This document shows, in pieces, positions 34,194-45,650 of a stretch of 64,000 nucleotides of DNA. The position numbers were made by a program, and so were the translations under genes. The notes beneath the pieces are model-generated. The model saw only the letters and a program-made list of their open reading frames with translations, did no database searches and was not told where the DNA came from. The number at the start of each line of letters is the position of its first letter. The stretch's first letter is position 1. Source of the DNA: Pegoplata infirma (lineage: Eukaryota > Arthropoda > Insecta > Diptera > Anthomyiidae); assembly GCA_963921195.1 (NCBI GenBank), contig OY992537.1, positions 61,430,400 to 61,494,399 on the forward strand. The letters run 5' to 3'.

Positions 34194-36690
34194 TTAGGAA
34201 CTTAGTCTATCCACATAACTTCTCCATGAATCTATATTTCTTGCTAGAGCTCGTAATTCGTTAAAAGATTTGGACGTCTCTCGTAATACCGTTCTTCGCC
34301 ATGTGTTTTTCGGTCTACCTCTATTTCGGACACCTTGAGGATTCCACTCTAGTACAGCATGAGCAATTGTACTTTGTTGCTTTCGCATAGTGTGGCCTAT
34401 CCAGCCATATTTACGCTTTTTAATTTCGCTATAGATGCTAACCTGTTGTGTTTTCGACCAAAGTTCTCGGTTTGAAATTATTCTTGGCCACCAAATTCTA
34501 AGAATTCTTCTCAGACATCTATTTATGAAAGTTTGTAGGGGAGTTAGTATGTTATTTGTTATTTGCCAGGTCTCACAGCCATATAAAAGTACTGATTTGA
34601 CGCACGAATTAAAGATATTCATCTTTGTTGGAAGTAAAATATTGTTAGCATTCCAAACATGATTTAACATTGCGAATGCCGACCTAGCTTTCCGAATGCG
34701 GTTTTTTACGTCATTCATCGCTCCGCCATCTTTGGTTAGTACGCTACCAAGGTATTCAAACTCATTGATTTCTTCAAGTACGGAATTATTTAACATCAGT
34801 GGTGTTGTATTAGTTGTACCAACACGCATTATCTTTGTTTTGGCAATATTTACATTTAGACCGATTTTCTTAGCTTGATTTTCTAATGTTTGGAGTTTGA
34901 GCTGCATATCTGTGTGTGTATTTGTTAGTAGCACAACGTCATCTGCATAGGCTAACTCGCCTAAAGTCTCCGTGAGTCTCCAGTTCAGACCAATAGTTTG
35001 TGTATTGGCAACTTTTAGAACAGCGTCTAATGCGGTAATGAACAAAAGTGGCGATAACGAACAACCTTGCTTCACACCACTATGCGTCTGGAATGCCTCA
35101 CTTACAAGGCCATCATGAACGACTCTACTTTTGGCCCCATCGTAAGATTTTTTAATTAAATTTATAATCTTGTAGGGAGTGCCTCTCTCTGCTATTGTCT
35201 TCCATATAAATTGCCTGTTTATAGCATCAAAAGCTTTTTCAAAATCTATGAATACCGCATAAAGATGAGCGTTTATTATGTTGTTTGTTCGAGGATTATA
35301 CGCATTGTGTTAACGTGATCGATGCATGACAAGTTAGGTCTAAAACCAGCCTGATTATCTCTAATTGCAGCATTGAAAGTGGGTGCTATTCGGTTTAATA
35401 TAATATCATTGAATATCTTTGTAATTGTTGGCAGTAAAGAAATACCTCGCCAGTTGTCACATTTTTTTCTGTTTCCCTGTTTTAATTATGACTGCTTCCT
35501 ACTAACATCTACATCTATTTTAAAGCATTCGGGTGGGATACCATCGTGCCCGGGTGATTTACCACATTTCAGTGATGAGATGGCATGTTTTATTTCTATG
35601 CTTATCACTAGGGATGAGATTTTCATGCACTTAAAAATCGAAAATATGCGCTTAAAATATGCGCTAAAAAATTCAAAATATGCACTAAAAAACCTCAAAA
35701 TATGCACTTAAAAATAAAATGTGTGCAATACAAATCTTGTTTTCATAGTAAAAACTTCTTAAAAAGCAAAAAAGTAACGCCAGGTTTAAATAGTAGCGTT
35801 TAAAACTTTATATAAGCAAGATTTTTTAGAAATTAAGACAATCTATAGAAAAAATTTTAAAGAAAAAAAAAATAATTTTTAATTTAAAATAAATTTTTAA
35901 AATTTATAATTAGTTTTTGAAACATAAATTTAAATTTGTGTTTTTGCCAATATATGCAAAAATATGCACTTAAAAGTTGGAAATATGCACAAAATATGCA
36001 TTTAAAACCAAAATATGCAAAAATATGCATTTTCACCAAAATATGCAAAAATATGCAAAAACAAATCGATGCCATTTTAACGCAAATTTCTTGATTCGGA
36101 AAGATAATTGGTCGATATCGTTTTTAAACTATCGACAAAAAACATGCATTTGCATGGAAATCTCATCCCTACTTATCACTTATTATAGGTGTTGGTGGAA
36201 TGGTGGGTCGAATTGTATTATTAGTCTCTAAAGTTACATCCTCTCTTGAATGGTGAACGTTTAAAGTTTTTTCAAAGTGTTCTTTCCATATTCTTAATTG
36301 CGATTGTTTTTCGGTTACTAATATTCCATTTGAATCTTCAATAGGACATGAGTTATTATTGCTTTTCCCCGATAAGTTCTTAATAATTTTAAAAAGATTT
36401 TTTGTATCTCCTCTGCTAGCAGCCAGTTGAGCAGCCTGACTTGATTCTTCTAAAAACTTAACTTTATCTTTCTTGACACCTTTCTTGATTTCCTTTGTCA
36501 GTTTTCTACATTTTACGCTTAGCTCCTTTTTCTTAGCAATGTTGCTTTCAGCAAGCAATCTTTCTTTTTCTTTTCTTCTATCCTCTATTAATTTCCACGT
36601 TTCTTCAGTTAACCATTTTGTACGTAGTTTCATAAAATTCTTTATAACTTTGGTATTTGCCCATAGATCTTTATAAAATCCACTTTGTTA
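34194..36690 (-). mobile_element. 5'-truncated non-LTR retrotransposon, reverse transcriptase relic
   Basis: Minus-strand coding relics in order: a basic linker (36633-36180), RT motif 'KCGKSPGHDGIPPE' (about 35560), 'NWRGISLLPT' (about 35450), then an open 293-residue frame (35075-34194) with 'GCSLSPLLF', the catalytic 'YADDVVLL', 'FEYLGSVL' and a C-terminal 'WIGHTMRK ... NRGRPKNTWRR' segment. This order fits the RTE/BovB-like or related APE-type LINE group. The endonuclease end is missing, frames break near 35300 and 35480, and a hAT-type element splits it at 35609. It is dead as a protein gene. Confidence 0.88.
35609..36171. mobile_element. hAT-type miniature element inside the LINE
   Basis: It begins TAGGGATGAGATTTTCATGC and ends GCATGGAAATCTCATCCCTA (one mismatch over 21 bp). 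A perfect 8-bp duplication, CTTATCAC, lies at 35601-35608 and 36172-36179. The interior repeats 'aaaatatgcaaaaatatgca'. It inserted into an already existing LINE copy, so it is younger. A longer relative lies at 47877-49447. Confidence 0.95.
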
Positions 36691-37540
36691 TCTTTGTAAA
36701 TGTTCAGGCTTTTTAGATAAATAAAAAAACTTGTTAATTTGCAACGATTTCTATTAATAAAAAAAATAAAAATGAGTTTTTCGTTCTCCCGGTCAGATTG
36801 GTATTTTATTTCAGCGAAATCGGTCTAGGGCTTTAGAAGTTAAAAGCAAACCTGTAAAATTAACATTGAGTTTTTCGTAAATTCACGTGTTTAAAGACAC
36901 ATACACACATTGAATGAACAAGAACACTTAACAAAGTGTTTTTGTCACTTGAAGAAGATTTTACATTAAAAATTTACACCGAAAAAATTGTCTAATGAGA
37001 ATTTTTGAACAACTATTTTTTTTTACCTAAAAAAAATAACTAAAGAGTTTTTTCCGCATTGTATAGGGTATTTATGGATTTTGCTGAGTAGAATTTAATC
37101 TTTTACTTTTTGTGATATCGGTTCCTCCTGAATTTACTGCTAATGTCGGACTGATCGTGAGTCCAAAACTCAATCACGAGTCTATCTCTATGACATTGTG
37201 AATATACCGCAATTTTATTCAGTCAAACAGAAATACATATGTTTTAAGTAAATTAATGATATGTAAACAAAAATTAAATAACTATAAAAAATATACAAAC
37301 ATACATATAAGCTCAATTAAAAGATAACTTAGAAAAGCGTTCTTATATAGTACATGCATTTAAATGTATGTAATAATTTGATATTGTACCGTGTTGCTCT
37401 CAAACAAATTGTGTCTGTAGAATCTACTACAAAACACAGTTAAAACAACTACATCTGTTTGTTAAAAAGGTTGAAACAACTGTTAAATACAGTTTTTTAC
37501 TGCTATTTAAACTGATACAAATTTTTCTGTTTTTTTCTTA
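36691..37540. other. AT-rich spacer, no gene
   Basis: No coding signal. Near 37430-37500 and 37770-37830 the phrase 'aaatacagttgtttttactgct' occurs on both sides of the inverted-repeat element at 37547. Confidence 0.5.
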
Positions 37541-37546
37541 AATACA

Positions 37547-37765
37547 GTGCTCGATTCTCGAATACGACTTCACCATTCACCCAATTTTTAAAAATTTTAT
37601 ATAATTTCGAGTTTTAAGATTTTTAAATTTGTTTTTGTAAGTATTAAACATATTAACTAGATCTTTTATTATTACAAGAAAAAAAATTAAAATCTTAAAA
37701 TTCTAAAGAATATCAAATTTTTAAAAATTGGGTGAATGATGAAGTCGTATTCGAGAATCGAGCAC
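37547..37765. mobile_element. Short inverted-repeat element, GTGCTCGATTCTCG ends
   Basis: The left GTGCTCGATTCTCGAATACG pairs exactly with the right CGTATTCGAGAATCGAGCAC, and pairing continues through 'cattcacccaatttttaaaa'. It is about 219 bp and sits between copies of an 'acagt' phrase. Arms are about 50 bp with an AT-rich centre. Confidence 0.8.
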
Positions 37766-38598
37766 ACAGTTTTTGTTCTGTTAAATACAGTTGTTTTTAC
37801 TGCTACTTAAATTGATACAATTTTTTTTTGTTTTTTTTTCTTAAAAAAAAACAAGTAAAAAGTTAAATTAAAGAAGTCATGAATACCCTAACAATTCTCT
37901 TTTTAATGAAATTTTCCTCTCTACAAGTTTTGTAAAAACATTTATTTTAAGTTTCATGCAAATCGGTTCATAAGGGTTGAGATACTTACCTTGTAAGCAA
38001 AATTCAGGAAAGTTCAGAAAATCTAAGAAAATATCTGAAATTTTGAACAATAAAAAACAACAAGAACATTTAAAGAAATCGTAATTAAAAATGCGAAAAA
38101 AATATTTTTGGATTCGGTACATAACATAAGTTGAGTTCGATTACTATCCCTTTGACCGATTTTTTTACTCACAATCAGTATTTTTGAGTGTAAGTTTAAA
38201 ATGTTTTCTTTTAAACTTTGTGAAAACTTTGATCCAAAATATATCCATTCTCTTTTTTAAACATATTTTAAATTCCAGAAAACTACTTTTCTTTTTGTTA
38301 AATCCCCCCAAAAAAAATTAAGTCATGTGGTCAATTTGTCAAAATGTCTACAAAATGTCTTCTCTTAATGTGCATAAATGAGAAAAGATTTGAAATAGCC
38401 GGTTTTTTTTTTCATTTTGTAGAATTTAATACCTTGAACAAATAGTACATACAGTCATACTAACTTGTTTGACAAATACAAATAAGAAATTCTCAGAGCA
38501 CAAACAAAAAATACAACAAGAGTATTTGTAATCGGCACTTTCGAATCTTAAGATACCCTAGAATTTTATTGGCCGATAATTAAAAAAAAAACTTTGTG

Positions 38599-39379
38599 GG
38601 TACTGCGCAATAACTCCCAAATGAAATAACTCCCAAAAAAAATGAAACAACTCCCAAAAATTTTACATACGATTTGGGACTTATTTAATTATGAAATTAG
38701 TCCCAGTGTAGTGGGACTTATTGCACAAATTTTGTTGGGATTTATTTCATTATGAAATAACTTCCAAATGAAAAATACACCAACAAAAAATAGATTGGGA
38801 GTTATTTCATTTCTTGTTAATCATTGGGAGTTATTTCATCAATGGTGGGACTTATTTCATTTTAATTGAAAACAATATACACCTCTGTGCAATTGTTTTT
38901 TTTGGCTTAAAAGTTTTTCTGCGTAGCCGGCCTTCGGCCGGGCTTAGGGATTACAAATTCCATGCATTAAACCCACCCTCTCCGCAAAGTTAAGTTTTCT
39001 AGGGTAGCAGGCCTTTACGCTATCAAATTTGTTATGCCTCAAAAAGACCTGATAACCAAAAAAGCTTTGGGTTGCAGAGAGGGTGGGTTTAATGCATGGA
39101 GTATGTAAGCCCGGCCGAAGGCCGGCTACGCAGAAAACCTTTATTACAAAAAAACAATGGGAACTTATTTCATTTTCTTTGGCACTTATTTCATTGGGAG
39201 TTCTTTCGTTTTTTTTTTTTTGGAGTTATTATTTTGATTTTAAATAACTCCCAAATATTGGGACATATTTCATTTTTTCTTTGGGAGTTATTTCATTTTT
39301 TAAAGTGTGGAGTTAATTCATTTTTCTTGGAACTTATTTCATTGGGACTTATTTCACTTGGGAGTTATTGCGCAGTACC
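38599..39379. mobile_element. Fold-back element with 9-bp duplication and CTCCCAA tandem arms
   Basis: Ends GGTACTGCGCAATAACTCCC and GGGAGTTATTGCGCAGTACC are exact complements. The flanks are a perfect 9-bp duplication, AACTTTGTG (38590-38598, 39380-39388). Each arm is a run of short 'aaataactcccaa' / 'ttgggacttatttcatt' units. A 9-bp duplication and tandem-repeat arms recall Drosophila Foldback and Mutator-like elements. The centre, 38916-39138, is a further inverted repeat with GC-rich GCGTAGCCGGCCTTCGGCC ends. Confidence 0.93.
38916..39138. mobile_element. GCGTAGCCGGCC inverted-repeat core
   Basis: The left arm 'ttttctgcgtagccggcctt' pairs with 'aaggccggctacgcagaaaa' on the right, and 'ccatgcattaaacccaccct' pairs with 'agggtgggtttaatgcatgg'. 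Arms are about 65 bp. It may be a nested element or the loop of the fold-back around it. A single arm with the same sequence lies at 16083-16190. Confidence 0.75.
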
Positions 39380-39388
39380 AACTTTGTG

Positions 39389-40134
39389 AAAACATCAACA
39401 CCTAGCGGAGATATATGTACTGTAGAGTGACAATTTTTCTTCAACTTTTGATTTTCCCAAGTGTCCGGGTAAATTTTTTTTCTACTAGACCTAAAACTAA
39501 TGTGTCACAAATTTGAGGACAATCAAAGTTTTAAATTTTTGAAAATTTAAAAAAAATTAAAATTTATCTTGCGACACATCATATTTATTTATTTATTTTG
39601 ATGCGCTTAACCGAATATTAAACAGAAAATATCAAAAATATCACTATTTGAAATTAGCAAAAAATGGCGGATTTTCCCTACGTTCAAGAAATTTTTTTAA
39701 GAAAAAATCTGGAAAATTCTTTACCTTGAACCTTTCGTAGAGCTTAAAAAAATTTTTGTTTAAAATTAATTTAAGATAAATCCGATCATTTTAATCCTTT
39801 GTATGGGAGTGGAATGGAGATTAGAGGTTGTTTAAAAAAAAATTCTTGTGTATTTTTACCTTATCATGACCAACTTAAACTTGTATCTTCGTAGAGACAG
39901 CTGACGGTCATTCTCCCGGGGGTGCGGCAGCTGACAGTCGATTTTGGAATATTTTTTTGCATTATTTATCCACCATAAAAATTTCGCCTTTATTAGTGAT
40001 TTTAAATTTTGGACTTTTTTTTGCATCTTCGGATGGGCAGCTAACCGTCGATTTTGTAATATGTTTGCATTAATTACACAAGCCGACAAAATTTGAAAAA
40101 AGTCGAAACCCCCGGGACTACTCCATTTACAGAT
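39389..40134. repeat. Old dispersed-repeat sequence, no gene
   Basis: 'caagtgtccgggtaaatttt', 'ctagacctaaaactaatgtg' and 'catagagctt'-type phrases match 4255-4540. A short repeat 'gcagctgacagtcgattttg' occurs three times near 39900-40050. The frame at 39856-40143 has no recognisable domain. Confidence 0.45.
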
Positions 40135-40935
40135 GTAATTCATAAAAGATCAATTGTACTTCGAAGATTCTACTTGTAATTCAAATATTTTATTTGTAAT
40201 TCGAAGATTCCATTTGCAATTCGAAGATTCTATTTGCAATTCGAAGATTCCATTTGTAGTTCAAAGATTCAAATTGTAATTCGTAAAAGATCAATTGTAA
40301 TTCGAAAAATATTTATTGTAATTCGTAAAATATCATTTGAATTTCGAAAAAGATCAATTGTAATTCGTAAAAGATCGATTGTAATTCGAAAAAGATTAAT
40401 AATAATTCGAAGATTCCATTTGTAATTCGAAGACTCCAATTGTAATTCGAAAAAGATTAATTGTAATTCGAAAAAGATCAATTGTAATTCGTAAAAGATC
40501 AATTGTTATTCGAAAAAGATTAATTGTAACCCGAGTAAAAACGTTTAGATATATTCTTATATATCACATCTTATCCGAGATTTGAAAGATCAGTACTGAT
40601 CCGAGTTTTAAAAAATCAGTAGTGATCCGAAAAATGGATCGATAAGATCAGTTTTAATCAAACGGATACAATGTCATCTGAAAAATGGGTTTATATAATT
40701 ATATAAACCCATTTTTCGGGCGAAATTATATCCGTCCGATTTAAAATGATCTAATCTTAGAGATCCATTTTTCAGATCAGTACTGATCCCTCACATTTTT
40801 ACTTGGGAATTCATTAAAGATCAAATGTAATTTGTAAAATATCAAATTTAACTCAAAAAAGATCAATTGTAATTCGAAGATTCCAATTGTAATTCGAAGA
40901 TTCCAATTGTAATTCGAAAGAGATCAATGGAAATT
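40135..40935. repeat. Tandem 20-21-bp repeat (TTGTAATTCGAAGATTCCA), interrupted
   Basis: Units alternate between 'ttgtaattcgaagattccat' and 'ttgtaattcgtaaaagatca'. The array is split by an inverted-repeat element at 40530-40807. The same units occur inside papi intron 3 at 54615-54757. Reading frames on both strands are repeat artefacts. Confidence 0.85.
40530..40807. mobile_element. Inverted-repeat element inside the 21-bp array
   Basis: Ends CCCGAGTAAAAA and TTTTTACTTGGG pair with one mismatch. Further inner pairs are 'gatcagtactgatc' at both sides, and the centre is a long hairpin, 'aaaaatgggtttatata' with 'tatataaacccattttt'. Confidence 0.8.
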
Positions 40936-42060
40936 CATTCTTTTTTCGTTATGTTACAAACTGCACGACAAAATTAAGCATACTCTCAATCTTATAATGA
41001 AAAGGTATTAAAACACTTGTTAGTTAAAAAACATTTTTTTTGGTTTAGAGAACAGAAAGGCAGTTTAGTTAATATTTAATTGTAGACTCGAAAACAATAC
41101 AAAATAAACGAGAATTTAAATAAATTGCAAAAATAAAAAAATTAAATAATAAAAATATAATAAATGTTAAACGAAATAAAAGTCTCGAAATTAAAATAAA
41201 TAATTGTGATAAAAAAAAGTATGATAATATCAAAAAAATTAAAAAAAAAGTTTTTATAAAACTAAAAAAATAAATATTGAAAGTGTTTTTTCCCCGAAAT
41301 CATTAAACCATAAACAATACGTAATCATTTGTATTTTTATCGTGGTCGTTTGAACGGTTTTACTTTTTTATATAATTTTAAAAGAAAAAGCGCGTTTGTA
41401 ATCGAATTTGGAAAAACAACATTATAAAGCACAATCGTCTGAGGCGATTTACTGTTATATACACGAAATTTACTACTGTTTTTCCATACAAAAAAATACA
41501 ATTTAATTTCATTATCAAGGTCGGCATTAACAATAAAAAAATGTTATTTATAAAATTTTTCTATAAGTCGTGTGCGTCTAATTAAATTCATTCATTAGTA
41601 GTTTTTTCTTGTATATTTCGTTTGTTTAATTTGTGTGTTTTGTAATTTTACGGAATTTTATGTTTTCGGATTATTAGTTTTTTATTGTTCACATGTCATG
41701 CTTAAACAAGTTCATTTCTTTTTTAAAAACCAAGCTGTCTATTCTTGAACTGTTTAACTTATTTATTGTTTTTTTTATATTTTTGTCTATGTAGTATCAT
41801 TTATGTTCTTTTGTGCTAACTACAATTTTTGATTTTGTATTAAAAATAAATTTTATATTAATTAAACGAAATGTAAACAGAAGCCCAAACGAGATAAAAT
41901 ATCAATGTTCATATTTTTGGAATAATTTGTAAATATATTTTTGGTAAGAATTTTGGTATAGTAACCCGAATAAAAAAAAATATTATTATGATCATACAGT
42001 TGTGTTGAGAATAAAAAGAAGTAAAATTGGAGTATCAAAAAATATTAAAATCGGTTAAAC
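40936..42060. other. AT-rich sequence, no gene
   Basis: No coding signal, tandem array or clear inverted repeat was recognised across this stretch. Confidence 0.5.
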
Positions 42061-42220
42061 GGTTTTTGAGATATCATTATTTGAAATTTGCAAAAAATAT
42101 TTAGCCCACAGTCAAGAAATTTGAAAATAACATCTCAAACTTTTTTTCCTTGACTCTTTCATAGAGCTTGAGACAAACTTTAATTTATAATAATTTGAGC
42201 CAAATCCAAGCATTTTAACC

Positions 42221-42300
42221 CATGGCGCTCTTCGATCAAAGTTTTCGTTTTGTACAAAACTTTCGCCGAAAACTATAAACTTTGATCAAAGAGCGCCATG
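42221..42300. repeat. Short hairpin in a dispersed repeat
   Basis: 'catggcgctcttcgatcaaag' pairs with 'ctttgatcaaagagcgccatg' around a small loop. It lies in a dispersed-repeat fragment ('catagagcttgagacaaact') and looks like a local inverted duplication. Confidence 0.7.
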
Positions 42301-43169
42301 GGGTAAAATGATCTGATTTGGCGTTTATCTAGTCAGTTTGGTAGCAATCCAGCAAAATCGTTCCGGTGCACCACTGCAGTGGTTCAAAAGTTATACGCAA
42401 AAGAGTGAAATTCGGCAAGGGTGTTTCGCGAATTTAAGAGTTAAAAAACACTCTAACTTTCGAAAGACAATCCTGCTGCTAACTTGGCATATATATCGAG
42501 ACCTTGGGACAACAAGGTTCTAACTAACATTTTTTTCAAAAATGAGTTATATATCGCATCGCACTAAAGCGACTACCCTCTTTCGATTGGCGCTCTCAGT
42601 TTTTGTCTATCTCTTACAGCTTCTGAGATATTCAATGCAACAAGATTCTATCTACATGTTTTTGGTTTGAGATTCAGTTAACAAGGTTCTAACTGGCTGA
42701 TAGAACCTTGTTTACCAAAAAAGCCTATATTATTTTGCAGATAGAACCATGTGGACACTTTAATTGGAAACAGAACCATGTTGCACAGATTAAAAATTAC
42801 ATATTGCACAAATACACTAAACAAAAAAACTTGTTAAATAATAAGAAAAGCTTATATTTTTTTTCTACCTCATATTTTACGAGAATTCCTAGTAAAAATA
42901 ACAAACATTTTTTTGTAATTTTACAAGCTTTTTACCAATAGAATTGTAAATTTACAGCTTTTTTGACGCGATAAAACTTAAAAGAAATTCTCGTGACTCA
43001 ACTAGATTTTTTGCTATATCATATTTTACGAGAATTCCTTGTCAAAATTACGAGATTTATGTTTTTATTATAAAATTTCTAGAATTCCTTGTTTTTTTCG
43101 TAAATTTTGGCTGCGGATAACTAACATTTTACCAATAAAATTGTAAATTTACAAAAAAAATTAAATTTC

Positions 43170-43876
43170 TTCGATTAGAGTTTTATTCTAGTTCGAGGCC
43201 CAAAAATATTTCTATATATGATATTGTCATAATAGAGTATTTTTAATTTATTGCTTTAAAAAAGTTACTCATCTCATAGTATGTCTGCACTCTAATTAAA
43301 ATGATTTCAGTTTCCTACTATAAATTGGGTAAATTTACACAAATTGCGTAATTATACTAAAAAATTTGGGAAATTTACTCAACTTATAGTAGTATATTTT
43401 TTGAATTTGTTTAAATTTACCCAATTTATAGTAGGAAACTGGACTCATTATTTTAGGGTGTGTACTGATCAGTTTCATCCCCACTAAGGAATCTTCAGCA
43501 GACTTTAGAGAATCATCGTTGGTCAATCAAACATCAAACCAGACATAATATTTGATATATTTCACAAGTTATTTGAGAAATACTATTATGAAGGTCCGAA
43601 ATCTGTTTTCCAACAAAAATAACTCTTTTAAAGCAAAAATTGTATACTAAATCACCATCGGTAATTATTAATATGTGTGTTGCTGTTATTTTACAATAAC
43701 AACAGTACCTAACCAAACAATAGTGTTGGTAGGATAAGTCGTACTAAACTTTGTGTTAAATGAAATGTATTTATTCGGCCTTTATATATGTATATATATT
43801 CGATTAGAGTTTTATTCTAGTTCGAGGCCAAAAAATATTTCTATATATGATATTGTCATAATAGAGTATTTTTAAA
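43170..43876. repeat. Direct repeat pair, 77 bp, 629 bp apart
   Basis: 'ttcgattagagttttattct' through 'aatagagtatttttaa' occurs at 43170-43246 and 43799-43876 with about one difference. Such near-identity among otherwise diverged sequence points to a recent duplication, or to the two ends of a lost or unrecognised insertion. Confidence 0.75.
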
Positions 43877-44312
43877 TTTCGATCAAACAAAACACAAATT
43901 AAAATAGGATTACGAGACTTTTTCTAGTAATTTGACTAGGTTTTTTTTTTTGAGTGTAGACTTAGAAAATAAATCTTGCTAAGTTACCAAAAAAGTCTTG
44001 TAAAATTATTGTTTGCTACGATTATGTAAAAATTACAATTTTATTGGTAATAAGCTTGTAAAATTACAAACAATTTACAAAGTTTTCACCAATAAAATTG
44101 TAAATTTACAACTATTTGACGCGATTAAAATTACGAGACTTCGCATAACTTAACTAGATTTTGTGCTACCTCCTATTTTACGAGAATTGGTAGTAAAAAT
44201 TACGAGCTTTTTTGTAATTTTACAAGTTTTTTACCAATAAAATTGGAAATTTACAACTTTTTTGATGCGATAATGCTTACGAGGAATTCTCGTGCCTTAA
44301 CAAAATTTTTTT

Positions 44313-44882
44313 AACTCGCGAAACTTGGAGCAGATGGCATAGGTACCACCATAATGCTTTCACCGCCACTCCAGCATTACAAACTAAAACGAAATACCCT
44401 TACTGTCGCCAAGGCAAATCGAAGATGGAAGGAACTTAGGACAAGTCGTATAAGCAGAATTTTATGGCCACGCTATGATTTAGGAAGAACAAAATTCTTA
44501 CTAACACTTACGAGAATCGAATGTCGTATGTTGACAGGTCTAATAACGGGACACTGTCTTGTCGGAAAACATGCCAAGAACATGAATCTTATTACGGACG
44601 CAAGCTGTAAAAGGTGCGAGACACCAGACGTCGAGGAGACCATTGAACACATCCTGTGTCACTGCCCGGCTTTGGCACGAACTCGAATATCAATTATGGG
44701 AAGTTCACAGTTCGAGACTTTGGAGGAAATTACGAGGATAGACCTGAAGAGTTTGAAACAGTTCGCGATGAAGGTCAATGTATTTAGTTTACATCGATAA
44801 GCGGAAAAAGTTTTGTGGTATCGCTATGGACCAACTGGTCTATGCGGAGTGCCCATCTGGCACCGCCACCCTAACCTAACCT
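44313..44882 (+). mobile_element. 3' end of a non-LTR retrotransposon with (CCTAA)n tail
   Basis: A 5'-truncated insertion flanked by a 14-bp duplication AACAAAATTTTTTT (44299-44312 and 44883-44896). The open frame to 44800 reads 'GLITGHCLVGKHAKNMNL', then a zinc-knuckle-like C-x2-C-x10-H-x4-C ('CKRC ... EHILCHC') and 'PALARTRISIMG', as at the C-terminus of Jockey/R1-type LINE ORF2 proteins. It ends 'cctaacctaacctaac'. The long frame is therefore retroelement debris. Its start codon is not native. Confidence 0.9.
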
Positions 44883-45089
44883 AACAAAATTTTTTTTCGT
44901 AAAATTACCTTAAAAATTTGTACATTTACGAAAAAAATTTAAAATTACAAAAAAAAAATATCGATAAAAAATTTTTTGTTCAAAAACAAGGAAAACTGTC
45001 AAATATTTGTATAATTTGTTTCTAGTAATTTGACAAGGTTTTTTTTTTTTTTGAGTGTAGAACCAACTGTAATGAAAAATATGTGTTTA

Positions 45090-45650
45090 AAGTCACGTGA
45101 GCACAGTATTGTCTTGAAACTTATTCAAAATAAAGAGTTTCTTCTCTAGTGGCTTAGCTTGGAGCTTTTGCGATTCCCAAAAAAACAGTTTCAACGCACA
45201 CGAGAAGAAAAATAATGTAACTGGGGTAGCTAAAAGATGCGATAAGGAGTTAAAATCCGCAAAACCAATTCCTGAAGCAAGGTTTTTGAAATAAAAACAC
45301 AAAAAATAAAAGGCTTTCAATAAAACTTCAGGTACTCCAACAGCACACTTGTCAACAACAAAGAAATATACTGTGCTTTGTGGACTGAGTATACTGGCGA
45401 AGAAGTGTTAACGATAGCCTTCGAAAAAAACTGTTGAAAAAAAATTCGAAGACAAGAATATCAAAAAACTGTTAACAAGGAGAGATTCTTGTGCTACTAA
45501 AAAGCAAAAATTCCATTATGGCCCTAGAAATGAAGTATTTTATCAAAACTCATCCCGACGATGAAAGCATTACAATGAAATACTCATTACCGGGACTAAA
45601 AATTGACCGTTCTCTTCCCCTTATGTACCCCCCTTAATAACGTGTGACAT
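45090..45650 (+). pseudogene. Possible decayed coding segment
   Basis: Base composition is less AT-biased than around it, and several consecutive short frames on the plus strand have ordinary amino-acid texture (for instance around 'KYTVLCGLSILAKK' near 45360). Stops interrupt it every 20-50 codons. No family is recognised. It could be the eroded transposase of the surrounding inverted-repeat element. Confidence 0.25.

Noticed and set aside
44866..44882. Telomere or telomere junction from CCTAACCTAACCTAAC
   Set aside because: Only about three units, at the 3' end of a LINE insertion with a target duplication, and flanked by ordinary internal sequence on both sides.
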